The notes beneath the pieces are model-generated. The model had not been told where the DNA came from, ran no database searches, and saw only the letters and a program-made list of their open reading frames with translations. Source: an uncultured Clostridia bacterium (GTDB taxonomy: Bacteria > Bacillota > Clostridia > Christensenellales > Borkfalkiaceae). Taken from it: 32,223 nt of DNA. The translations under genes and the position numbers were made by a program. The stretch's first letter is position 1. The number at the start of each line of letters is the position of its first letter. Location of the stretch: NCBI GenBank assembly GCA_947624225.1, contig CANQJF010000023.1, forward strand, positions 1 to 32,223. Reading direction: 5' to 3'. Positions 22,116 through 30,582 of the stretch are shown piece by piece.

Positions 22116-22146
22116 ATTTTGTCGTTTTGTGGGGAAACTCGGCGAA

Positions 22147-25100
22147 TTACGGGCACGCGACTTCATAGCCCCGCGCAATGTTCACGAGATACACGGCCAC
22201 ATGCGCGAGATCTGTTTTCATGACGCGGGCGACCGTCAGACGGTAGAGATGCAGCTGCACGGCATAGTGCGCGAGGAGCTTGTCCGCGCCGAGGGAGGAG
22301 AATTTGTAATCGACGATCGTGTATCTGCCCTCCCCCTCGTCCACGAGCAGGTCGATGGCGCCCTGGTATAAGACTTCGTCTTGCGCCTCCACACCGTAAC
22401 TCGAAGAGAATTCGCTCGCCGGGAAGCGCGCAAGGAAGCGCTGCTCGCGGTAAGTTTTCTTCCCCTTGACCCTGCCAAAGACGGGCATAGACAGAATGCG
22501 TTTCAGCCTCTCGGAATCCAACAGCGCCAGCTGCTCGGGCGTGAGCGCTCCCTCCTCCCGCATGCGCGCGAGCTCTTTTTCGGGGTCCTCTCCGAATGTC
22601 ACATGCTCCAAAAAGGCGTGATAGGCCGTCCCGACATCGGGCGAATATCCCGTACCCATGCCCGCATCCTCTGTGCCCATCTCGGACATGGGTAGCTCCG
22701 TTTCTTCCGTCTCCTCCCTGTACATGGGTGCCTCCTTTCTACCGAGAAGCCCCGTCGCGGAATCCTTTACGGGAATGCAGGCGCTCTCGGGATGTGCATA
22801 TGGGCGCGTGGCCTCTCTGATTCTTTCCACCTCCGAGGGGACGGGCCGATAGAGGGGCGCGGTCACGGAGGCGGGCAGCGCATGCGGGGAGATGTTCTCC
22901 GCGGAGGCGTGCAAAGACAGGCGCGGGATGAAATCGGAGAGGCACACCGCGTCGGGCACGGAGTAATTCGCGAGCTCCTCTTCGGCGGTCGCATAGGCGG
23001 GGGCGCCGCCCGCAAACACCATGTGCAGACGGCAACGGGCCCGCGTCATGGCGACATAGAGCAGGTTGAGCTCGCCGCCGATGGCCTCCTGCATGGCATA
23101 TTCCTTGGAGGCCTGCCTGAGAATGGTATCCCGATAGATCTTTTTTTCGAGGTCATAGGCGCGAAGAACGATGTGGAATTTGTCCGTCCACAAGAGGTCT
23201 TTCCTCATGTCCAGCCCGCGGATCTTATCGTCGAGGTCAATGAGGATGACCACGGGGAATTCCAGCCCCTTGGAGGCGTGCATGGTGAGGACGTGAACGG
23301 CATTTTCGCCCCCCGCTTCAGAGAGGTCCACTTCGTAATCACAGTCGCGGAGGCGCGCAAGAAAGCTGTGAACGTCGTCGCACCCGGCGCTCTCGGCGAT
23401 CAGCTTGCGCACCCGTCCCAAGCGCACCTCGCTCTCGCCCTTTGCCGCAATTTGCGCCTCTAAGCCGTCCGCAAGGAGCACGGCGAGCATCTCGGAGGCA
23501 GAGCGCACGCACATGAGATCGCGGTATCTCTCTGCCCGCCGTTCGAAAGCGGCAAATTTTGCCCCTAAGGGATCGTCCGGCCCGCACAGCGCGGCATAGG
23601 CACGGCACGCGGCGCGGAAACTCCCCTTAACCCCCGCCCTGTCCGCAAAGAGGCGGATGGCCGCGAGCTCGTCGTCGTTGAACATGCCGAGCACGGAGAG
23701 CATCGCCGACGCCATGGGGATATCCTGCTCGGGGTTGTCGAGGAAAGAGAGCCAATCGAGGAGCAGCCGCACTTCGAAGTAATCGCAAATATTGATCTTG
23801 GCCTCGGCCGTAACGGGGATACCGCGCTCGGCGAGCGCACGCACAACGGCAGCGGCCGTCTCCTTGTTCTTGCGCACGAGCACGGCGATGTCGCCATAGG
23901 AGACTTCGCGGAGCTGTTTGAGATCGGTATCGTAAAACTGTCTGCCCAGCCCCGGCTGCATCCCGCACTCCTCCTCCACGATGGCCGCAACGCGCTCCGC
24001 CGTGGCGTTGGTCTTTGCCGCGGCCGCCGCCTCCTTGACCGAGTACACCTTGCGCTCCCCGGCGTCCTCCGTCTCCTCGCTTTCGAGATCGTGCAGGATG
24101 ACTTCCCCCTCGTAACTCCCGTAAAGCTCGCCGCCATCCAGATTGGGATAGTTTTTCAAGGCCACGGAAAAGACGGCGTTCACGGCGTCGAGGATGGCGT
24201 GCGCGGAGCGGAAGTTGGCGCTGAGCGTGAGGCAATTGCCCGTCTCGGAAAACTGTTTTTCCTTTTGCGCGAAGAATACGGACTTGCTCCCGCGGAAAGC
24301 ATAGATGGCCTGCTTCAAGTCGCCGACGAGAAAGACGTCGCTACCCGCCAACAGCGAGATGATCTCCTCCTGCATGGGATTGACGTCCTGGTATTCATCC
24401 ACGAATACATAGGCATACTTCTGCCGCAAGAAGTCGCGCACCTCCTCATGGCCGAGCAGTGCAATCGCGAGGTGTTCGAGGTCCTCATAATCCAGCACGC
24501 CCGCCTCCCGCTTCACCGCGGTGAAAGCCTCGTCATAGGCGAGGGTGAGCGTCGCGAGCGAGGCGGCCTGTTTTCGACTGCTTTCATACTTTTCTCGCTC
24601 CGCATCTCGGTCATGGTACCCCTTGATCATATCTCGAAGCCCCGCGAGCCTCTCCTTGGAGCGGACCCGTTTCAACGTGGAGATCACATGCAACTCCACG
24701 GGATCGGTGACATTTTTATCCGAAAGCGACCCCTCGGGGGTGACGGCGATGCGGCGCGCCATTTCAAAGAGATCGGGAGCGCCGGAGGCGTCGAGGAGCA
24801 CCTGTTCGAGACTTGCATAGTAGGCGTCGATCTTGGCGGAATGCAGCCCGGGCAAAAATTTTGCCACGCTGTGCAACTCGTCCAGACAGCGCGCGATGCG
24901 GCGGGCGTATTCCCTCCTTAAAAACTCGGCGGCCTCGTCGAAAGTATCCTCCCGTCCCTCCGCGATGGTTTGCAGCACGTCGCGGTAGTGAGCGTCGCTG
25001 CGCACATTCCCATAGACGTCCAAAACCAGCTTTTTGAGGTTTTCATCTTTCTTGCGGAAAAAGACGGCGAGCAGCTCCTCAAACCCTTGGACGTTCCCGT

Positions 25101-25542
25101 CATAGGCGTCCTCGAACACGCGGTCCATGGCCCGCCCCGAGAGCGCCGTGCACTCGGCGTCCTCCCCGCCGACGATGCGGAAAGAGGGATCGATCCCGAC
25201 GAGGTAGAAGAAAGTCCTGAGGAGCCTGCCGCAATAGGCGTGAATGGTGCAGATGTCCGCAAGGGGCAAGTTTTTGAGCTGTGCGGAGAGGAATTCACGC
25301 TCTTCGCCCGAAGAGGTCGCAATGCCTTCGAGGAGGGCCTTACGGATGCGTTCGCGCATCTGCGCCGCCGCCTTGTTGGTAAACGTGACGGCCAGCATGC
25401 TCCTCCCGTCGGCATGTTCCTCGGTGATGAGGCGGACAAAGCGGGTGACCATGACGTGCGTTTTTCCGCTGCCCGCCGCAGCCGAGACAATGGTTTTGCC
25501 GTGGCTCTCCACGGCCTTTTGTTGCTGTGCGGTAAGGCTCAC
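22147..25542 (-). CDS. addA: ATP-dependent helicase/nuclease subunit A
   Basis: This 1131-residue UvrD-type helicase-nuclease processes double-strand breaks with AddB and loads RecA. LTAQQQKAV is the Q motif, AAAGSGKT (residues 21-28) the Walker A, DEYQDVNPMQ the motif II, YVAMTRARCRLH the motif VI region. The C-terminal nuclease domain has GAIDLLVDEGEGRYTIVDYK, the RecB-family Asp/Lys site. Between helicase and nuclease, around residues 934-966, is an acidic Met/Glu-rich segment (APMYREETEETELPM). The start is GTG at 25542, overlapping the addB stop as GTGA and preceded by GGAGG; the open frame extends further upstream inside addB but has no support. Confidence 0.95.
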   Translation of the reverse strand: MSLTAQQQKAVESHGKTIVSAAAGSGKTHVMVTRFVRLITEEHADGRSMLAVTFTNKAAAQMRERIRKALLEGIATSSGEEREFLSAQLKNLPLADICTIHAYCGRLLRTFFYLVGIDPSFRIVGGEDAECTALSGRAMDRVFEDAYDGNVQGFEELLAVFFRKKDENLKKLVLDVYGNVRSDAHYRDVLQTIAEGREDTFDEAAEFLRREYARRIARCLDELHSVAKFLPGLHSAKIDAYYASLEQVLLDASGAPDLFEMARRIAVTPEGSLSDKNVTDPVELHVISTLKRVRSKERLAGLRDMIKGYHDRDAEREKYESSRKQAASLATLTLAYDEAFTAVKREAGVLDYEDLEHLAIALLGHEEVRDFLRQKYAYVFVDEYQDVNPMQEEIISLLAGSDVFLVGDLKQAIYAFRGSKSVFFAQKEKQFSETGNCLTLSANFRSAHAILDAVNAVFSVALKNYPNLDGGELYGSYEGEVILHDLESEETEDAGERKVYSVKEAAAAAKTNATAERVAAIVEEECGMQPGLGRQFYDTDLKQLREVSYGDIAVLVRKNKETAAAVVRALAERGIPVTAEAKINICDYFEVRLLLDWLSFLDNPEQDIPMASAMLSVLGMFNDDELAAIRLFADRAGVKGSFRAACRAYAALCGPDDPLGAKFAAFERRAERYRDLMCVRSASEMLAVLLADGLEAQIAAKGESEVRLGRVRKLIAESAGCDDVHSFLARLRDCDYEVDLSEAGGENAVHVLTMHASKGLEFPVVILIDLDDKIRGLDMRKDLLWTDKFHIVLRAYDLEKKIYRDTILRQASKEYAMQEAIGGELNLLYVAMTRARCRLHMVFAGGAPAYATAEEELANYSVPDAVCLSDFIPRLSLHASAENISPHALPASVTAPLYRPVPSEVERIREATRPYAHPESACIPVKDSATGLLGRKEAPMYREETEETELPMSEMGTEDAGMGTGYSPDVGTAYHAFLEHVTFGEDPEKELARMREEGALTPEQLALLDSERLKRILSMPVFGRVKGKKTYREQRFLARFPASEFSSSYGVEAQDEVLYQGAIDLLVDEGEGRYTIVDYKFSSLGADKLLAHYAVQLHLYRLTVARVMKTDLAHVAVYLVNIARGYEVACP

Positions 25543-28500
25543 TTGACATCCTCCTCCCCAACGCTCTCTTCTTCCTTGGCGCGCCTTGCGATTGCCGCGA
25601 CCGCGCCCGTCTTGATCGGTTGCTCCTTTCTTACGTCGCCCACAAAGCCGCACATCCCTTTGAGTTTGCAGAACTTGCATGCGCCCTCATAGGGAGAGGG
25701 CGCAATGTTCCCCTCGCCCATCTCTTGCTTAGCCTGCCGGGAAACCAGCTCGGCGTAATCCAAAAGATCCTCGAACTGTTCCCGCGGCAATGCGGAGGTG
25801 CTCCCGCTCTCGAAGAAAGTGCTCTTTTTGTCATACACCTGCTCGCCCTTTTTGTTGCGCTGTTTCCCGCGGGTGACGTCGAGCGTATCCACGACCTCCT
25901 CATCCTTGCAGAAGAAGCCTTTCATGCGGAATCTGTCGTCCGCGCCCTCGCCCACAAAGGCATCCGCGGCGGGGAAATAGAAAGCGCCAGCCGCAAGTTT
26001 GCCCCGGGAGGCGGCGCGCAAATACAGCGCGAGTTGGAGCTTCCGCCCCGTGTAATAGGCCACCGTCTCGTTGTCGATGGAGCCCGATTTGTAATCGATC
26101 ACGCGGACATACTTCCCGGTCTCGTCCACGCGGTCTGCTTTGCCTTTGAGCCCGAGCTCGGGGATGAAGATGTGCGCTTCCGTCTCCTTGACGGAGTAAG
26201 CCGAGCCCTTGATCTGCAAAAATGCGGCCTCCGCGACCGTCATGGCGTCCTCCACGAGCCGCTCGCCCGCATAGGAGCCCGCCTTGGTATCCGAGATCGC
26301 CGCAAAGCGCGGCTTGGTGAGCAATTCCCGCGCGACCGTCTCGGCCTCCCTGCGCACCTCCTCCGGATCGCGCATGGCGTTGAAACGCGGCCCCACCGCT
26401 TCGAGAACGGCATGCAAAAAGGTGCCCGCGTCCGCACCGTCGAGGAGGGTGTGCTCCTCGTTCTCGGTGATGCGGAGCACTTTGAGCGCAAAGCCCTTGT
26501 ACGGGCAGGTGAAGTATCCCTCCAAATGCGTGGGGGAGAGATCGCGCCCCGTCCAGAGCGCCCCGGCGTTGGGGGAATCTCCTTTCTCGCGCCGCTCCCG
26601 AAGCCGCTCCGGGTCCCCCTGGGGCCAATCGGCGCGCGGCGGATCCATGAGCACGGCCCGCACGGAGGAGAAGCGCGCAATGCGTTCGGCGCCCTCTCCC
26701 GCCGCGTCGAGATCCCGGAAAAAGGAGAGCAGCGCGGGCGTGTATTCACAGCGATCAAAGGGGTAAGGCGCGGGCATGGGTGCCGTGCAGAACGCCCGTT
26801 CGATGTAATAGAAAGCCTCACTGCGCGCCGTTTCGCTCCCGCCCTTGCGCACGGGACAGCTCAAATAGAGCTCCTCCTCGAAAGCGCAAAGATTGAGCGA
26901 AAAGGCCTCCTTGGCGCGGGCGTTGACGACGGCGATCTCGGGATCCAATTCAACTTGAAGCCGCCCGAGCAGCCTGATCTCGCCGTCGCTGATCACGGCC
27001 GTATCCTGCGAGACGCGGGGGAGGTCCTCGGTGAGCCCCGCACAGAATAAGACGGGCACACGCTTGATCCGGCTCTCGGTCATATCCCCCACAAAGACCG
27101 CATCCGCACGGCGGGGAAGCACGGAGACGGTGAGCGCATCCATGCCGCTCTTCAAAATGGCGGCAAACTCGCGGGCCTCATAGACCTCCTCCCCCACGAC
27201 ACGCTCGGTCTCTTTCAGCATGGGTTCGAGGCGGGAAATATCCAAAAAGGCGCGCTCTTCCTCGGGCAGTCTCGCCGCGAGCTCCCCGGTGACGCGCTCT
27301 CCGTCCACCGCCGTCCAGAGCGCGCGGATGGCCGCCGTATACTCTTTCCCCTTTGCGCGCCGTCCTTTCATCTTAAAGAGCTCATAGACGGCTTTCATTC
27401 GGACATGGCATGCCCCGAGTTGCTCAAAGTCGCCGTATTCCTTGCTCTCCTCCTCTCTGATCTCGCGAAGCGCTCCACCGCGGAACGCGCCGTAACGGCG
27501 CAAATAATTGCGAAACGCGCCGCTCTCGCCAAAGTAAACGGAGGCGGCAATGGCGTCCGCTTCATCGGGGAGAAGCCCGTCCGCCGCCGCATCGAGCAGC
27601 GACAATACAAAGATACAGAAAGGATGCTCGGAGAATTTGCGCTTGATATCGGCATAGTAAGGGATCCGATAGGCCTCAAACGCCTTGCGCACGGCGAGAA
27701 AGTATTCCTGCCCGCCGACGAGCACGGCGATCTCCCGATACCGGCGTCCGCGGGCGGTGAGCATGCGGATGCACGCGGCGATGCGGTCGAGCTCCTCCGT
27801 CTCGTCCCGCGGGGTCCAAACGCGGACATGGTCCGTCTGTTTCTTCTCTTGCGACAGGGCGGAGGCATACAGCGTCTGCTGCATATGCAGGGCGTCCCCC
27901 GTGAGGGGACACGGCATCTGCGTGCACACGGGCGGGGCAAATTCTTCGGCGACCTTTCGGAAGATGCGCGCCGCCTCGGGATTGTAGAAAGGCTTCTTCC
28001 CCGAGAGGAAGATGCCCGTCACGTTGTGACAAGAGATGGCCGCGCGGATGCACGCCTGCGCCTGCCGCGTGAAAGAGGGAAAGGCGAAAAAGATGATGTT
28101 GCGCGGGGAGAGCGCCTCGATGCGCGCCGGCAAAAGGGCGAGATAGCCGTTCTCGTCGAGGAGCGCATTCTCCCTCAAAAATTGGTTGTATTTGCCGAGC
28201 AGCAGGGCGAGGTCTTGCAGCTTTCTCTTCAAAAGGCCCTCCACCTCCTCCGCGCTCTTCTCCAAGAGCTCCTCGGTGACGCCCGAAGCCGCGAGCTGGG
28301 CAAGGGTCTCATAGACGGCCTGTGCCGCATTGCGGCGGAAACAGCCGAGCTCATCGGCATATTTCCCGAGAAGTGCAGCGGTCGCCAGCACAGAGCCGTG
28401 CTTCCCTACCGTGCTCTTCTCCCCCGTCTGCTTCAAAAAGCGGCGGAAAGTGGTCACTTCCGTCAAAAAACTTGCGCCGTTTGCATCGACGACCGCTCCC

Positions 28501-28631
28501 TCGGCAAGAAGCGTCAATCGGTCCTCGCAAAAGACGAGCGTCGTCTCGCCGCGTTGTTCACAGGCCCGCACCGTCTCGGTGAGCGCCGAAAGCGCATCGT
28601 CGAGGGTGGAGGCGCCGATGATCTTCGTCAT
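25539..28631 (-). CDS. addB: ATP-dependent helicase/nuclease subunit B
   Basis: This 1030-residue partner of AddA has a UvrD-like N-terminal part and a C-terminal RecB-like nuclease. The nuclease is seen as GKADRVDETGKYVRVIDYKSG. Cys in YFTCPYKG and the trio CKFCKLKGMC near the end match the four ligands of AddB's iron-sulfur cluster. The family usually starts with a Walker A such as GRSGSGKT; here the N-terminus reads MTKIIGASTLDDALS with no such motif, so ATP binding by this subunit looks lost, as in RexB proteins. Start at 28631 has GGAGGGAG. It is first in the operon addB-addA-small membrane protein. Confidence 0.94.
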   Translation of the reverse strand: MTKIIGASTLDDALSALTETVRACEQRGETTLVFCEDRLTLLAEGAVVDANGASFLTEVTTFRRFLKQTGEKSTVGKHGSVLATAALLGKYADELGCFRRNAAQAVYETLAQLAASGVTEELLEKSAEEVEGLLKRKLQDLALLLGKYNQFLRENALLDENGYLALLPARIEALSPRNIIFFAFPSFTRQAQACIRAAISCHNVTGIFLSGKKPFYNPEAARIFRKVAEEFAPPVCTQMPCPLTGDALHMQQTLYASALSQEKKQTDHVRVWTPRDETEELDRIAACIRMLTARGRRYREIAVLVGGQEYFLAVRKAFEAYRIPYYADIKRKFSEHPFCIFVLSLLDAAADGLLPDEADAIAASVYFGESGAFRNYLRRYGAFRGGALREIREEESKEYGDFEQLGACHVRMKAVYELFKMKGRRAKGKEYTAAIRALWTAVDGERVTGELAARLPEEERAFLDISRLEPMLKETERVVGEEVYEAREFAAILKSGMDALTVSVLPRRADAVFVGDMTESRIKRVPVLFCAGLTEDLPRVSQDTAVISDGEIRLLGRLQVELDPEIAVVNARAKEAFSLNLCAFEEELYLSCPVRKGGSETARSEAFYYIERAFCTAPMPAPYPFDRCEYTPALLSFFRDLDAAGEGAERIARFSSVRAVLMDPPRADWPQGDPERLRERREKGDSPNAGALWTGRDLSPTHLEGYFTCPYKGFALKVLRITENEEHTLLDGADAGTFLHAVLEAVGPRFNAMRDPEEVRREAETVARELLTKPRFAAISDTKAGSYAGERLVEDAMTVAEAAFLQIKGSAYSVKETEAHIFIPELGLKGKADRVDETGKYVRVIDYKSGSIDNETVAYYTGRKLQLALYLRAASRGKLAAGAFYFPAADAFVGEGADDRFRMKGFFCKDEEVVDTLDVTRGKQRNKKGEQVYDKKSTFFESGSTSALPREQFEDLLDYAELVSRQAKQEMGEGNIAPSPYEGACKFCKLKGMCGFVGDVRKEQPIKTGAVAAIARRAKEEESVGEEDVK

Positions 28632-28658
28632 GCTCCCTCCGGAAAAAATATTTTCCCC

Positions 28659-28687
28659 ATTATATCATATTTGCGATAAAATTTCAC
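28659..28687 (-). promoter_or_regulatory. Promoter of addB-addA
   Basis: The minus strand has GTGAAA, 17 bp, TATAAT, with TGA making an extended -10. The -35 is a weak match. Confidence 0.65.
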
Positions 28688-28696
28688 CGTTTTATT

Positions 28697-28725
28697 TTTA
28701 CAAATCCGTAATTTTGTGGTATAAT
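28697..28725 (+). promoter_or_regulatory. Promoter of the orphan lipoprotein gene
   Basis: TTTACA (28697-28702), 17 bp, TATAAT (28720-28725), with TGG making an extended -10. Its -35 box is nine bases from that of the divergent addB promoter. Confidence 0.8.
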
Positions 28726-28752
28726 GACGAAAACATCCTCAAAGGAGCCCCT

Positions 28753-29739
28753 ATGAAACTCAAAAAAGTCGCGGGCGCACTTCTCCTCGTGCCCGTTTTC
28801 CTCTTGGCGGCGTGCACCTCCACGCCCTCGCTGCCCATCTCCGCGAATTGGTATTCCTCCGTGAATAACTATGGCGGGCTCACGGGCACGAGCGAACAGC
28901 TCAGCTATGCCGTCACATTCACGCCGGGCGGGTCCAACGGCAACGTGCGTGCCGAACTCGACGCGGGCACCTACACCGTTTCCCTCCTCGCCGCCAATAT
29001 CTCCTATGCGGAGGGCAATCCCGTCGGGTATTACCTCGAAAGCAAATTTACAATCGGCGGGCGCTATTTCTTCAACGACGAGAGTTGCGGAGACTTTACG
29101 GACAGCATCACCTCCAAGGTGTGGTTCCTCGGCGTGTCCGACGGGCTCCGCCCCATCCGCAGCGAAAAGGAGGTCACGAGCAATCTTCCGCGCACCACTG
29201 CGCAAAAGAAAGAGGACGTGACCATGCAATATCACTATAAGTACGTGGCAGAGTACGATGCGGAACTCAAAACCTCCACGGTCACGCTCACCTATCCCGA
29301 GAAAGTGGGCACGGAGGGCTATGAACCCTCGGTCACCACGCTGGACATCGGCGGCGGGGGCAGCTTCTTTGACAACGAACAGATCCTGTTTGTTCTGAGG
29401 GGCATCGATCCCGCGACGGCTTTCTCTTTCCGCACGGTAAATCCCTCCAAGATCGCCGTGGCGACGTTGGCTTCTTCGGAAGTCCCCACTTCGGAGAAAT
29501 TTACATGCACGTTCAAACTCAACGGCGAGGAGGCAACGCGGCAGATCGATTCCTATCACATGAATATCGGTTACAGCGGCGCCAACCCGGGCAGCGCGCA
29601 AGAGCTCGTCTATGCAAAATGCGTCAATCCCGATTCCAACACCTACCGCAACGTCCTCCTGCACATGGAGAGCAGCATGATTTACGACCTCGGAACATAC
29701 CGCTTTGACCTCAAAGAGGCCGTTTTCAACAACAAATAA
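28753..29739 (+). CDS. Lipoprotein of unknown function
   Basis: This 328-residue protein has a lipoprotein signal peptide, MKLKKVAGALLLVPVFLLAAC, with a clear LAAC lipobox. The rest is Thr/Ser-rich and beta-strand-like (YTVSLLAANISYAEGNPVG, TVTLTYPEKVG), with few Cys. I do not recognise a family. It reads like a surface-anchored domain around 300 residues long, without repeats. The start at 28753 has AAAGGAG six bases upstream. It has its own promoter and a bidirectional terminator after it, so it is monocistronic. The longer frame from 28330 is antisense to addB. Confidence 0.85.
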   Translation: MKLKKVAGALLLVPVFLLAACTSTPSLPISANWYSSVNNYGGLTGTSEQLSYAVTFTPGGSNGNVRAELDAGTYTVSLLAANISYAEGNPVGYYLESKFTIGGRYFFNDESCGDFTDSITSKVWFLGVSDGLRPIRSEKEVTSNLPRTTAQKKEDVTMQYHYKYVAEYDAELKTSTVTLTYPEKVGTEGYEPSVTTLDIGGGGSFFDNEQILFVLRGIDPATAFSFRTVNPSKIAVATLASSEVPTSEKFTCTFKLNGEEATRQIDSYHMNIGYSGANPGSAQELVYAKCVNPDSNTYRNVLLHMESSMIYDLGTYRFDLKEAVFNNK

Positions 29740-29967
29740 TCTTCTTCATTCTCCGCTTTTCGCTTCCCGCTTTCCGTCTCGCCCGCCGCGCTTCTTCCCG
29801 TGGGACAAGGGGAGCACATAAAAAACATCACCAAAAAACCGCACACTCTCGGGTGTGCGGTTTTCCGATTTTGTTATCAAATTCCCTAAAATTCTCCCGG
29901 GGTGCAAGACCCCGCCGGGCGCAAACCTATGCCAGATACAAACCTCAGACGGGCGCGGACGGCCGCC
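29740..29967. other. Intergenic stretch with CT-rich tract and terminator
   Basis: The gap between the lipoprotein and hpt genes has a pyrimidine-rich tract (about 29740-29800), the terminator at 29835-29864, and a GGGGT/ACCCC hairpin near 29900. No gene is seen. Confidence 0.5.
29835..29864. terminator. Bidirectional terminator between the lipoprotein and hpt
   Basis: AAAACCGCACAC and GTGTGCGGTTTT form a perfect 12-bp stem. The minus-strand read ends in six T, the plus-strand in four T, so it is stronger for hpt. Confidence 0.9.
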
Positions 29968-30504
29968 TTATTCATAAACCTCCCGCTTCAAGATGCCGAT
30001 ATAGGGCAGATTGCGGTATTGCTCATCATAGTCCAAGCCGTAACCGATGACAAATTCATTCTCGATGTCGAAGCAATTGTAATCGGGCATGATGTCATAC
30101 TCGCGGCGTCCCATCTTGTTGAGCAGGGTGACAATGATCACGGAATTCGCGCCGCGTTCAAGGAGCAGTGCTTTCAAGTTTGCCAACGTAAAGCCGCTGT
30201 CGATGATGTCCTCCACGACGATGACGTCCCGCCCTTTCACGTCCTTATCGAGGTCCTTTTTGATATTCAGCTTCCCCGACGACACCGTTCCCGAACCGTA
30301 AGAGGAAACGGCCATGAAGTCCAGCTCGACGGGGCAGGAGAGGTGGCGGATGAAGTCCGCATAGAAGATGATGCTGCCTTTCAAGATGCCGACGACGAGC
30401 GGGCGCTTGCCCTGATAGCGGGCGTCCACTTCGAGCGCAACTTCCTTGACGCGCGACCTCAGTTGTTCCTCAGTGAGCATGATGCGTTCGCAATCCTTGT
30501 GCAT
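29968..30504 (-). CDS. hpt: Hypoxanthine phosphoribosyltransferase
   Basis: This 178-residue enzyme makes IMP or GMP from hypoxanthine or guanine and PRPP. VIVVEDIIDSGFTL is the PRPP-binding motif, and VGILKGSIIFYADFIRHL and FMAVSSYGSGTVSSG match the other loops of bacterial HPRT. Length is typical. Start at 30504 has GGAGG. It follows tilS by 78 bp on the same strand; tilS-hpt order is conserved in Firmicutes, often followed by ftsH, which is absent here. No separate promoter is visible in the gap, so it should be cotranscribed with tilS. Confidence 0.96.
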   Translation of the reverse strand: MHKDCERIMLTEEQLRSRVKEVALEVDARYQGKRPLVVGILKGSIIFYADFIRHLSCPVELDFMAVSSYGSGTVSSGKLNIKKDLDKDVKGRDVIVVEDIIDSGFTLANLKALLLERGANSVIIVTLLNKMGRREYDIMPDYNCFDIENEFVIGYGLDYDEQYRNLPYIGILKREVYE

Positions 30505-30582
30505 AGTTATCCTCCGTAAGTAAGTTTTGATTGTTTTGCATACGAATTTATGTTGAGACGCCCCGCTTTCAGCCGATGGGTT

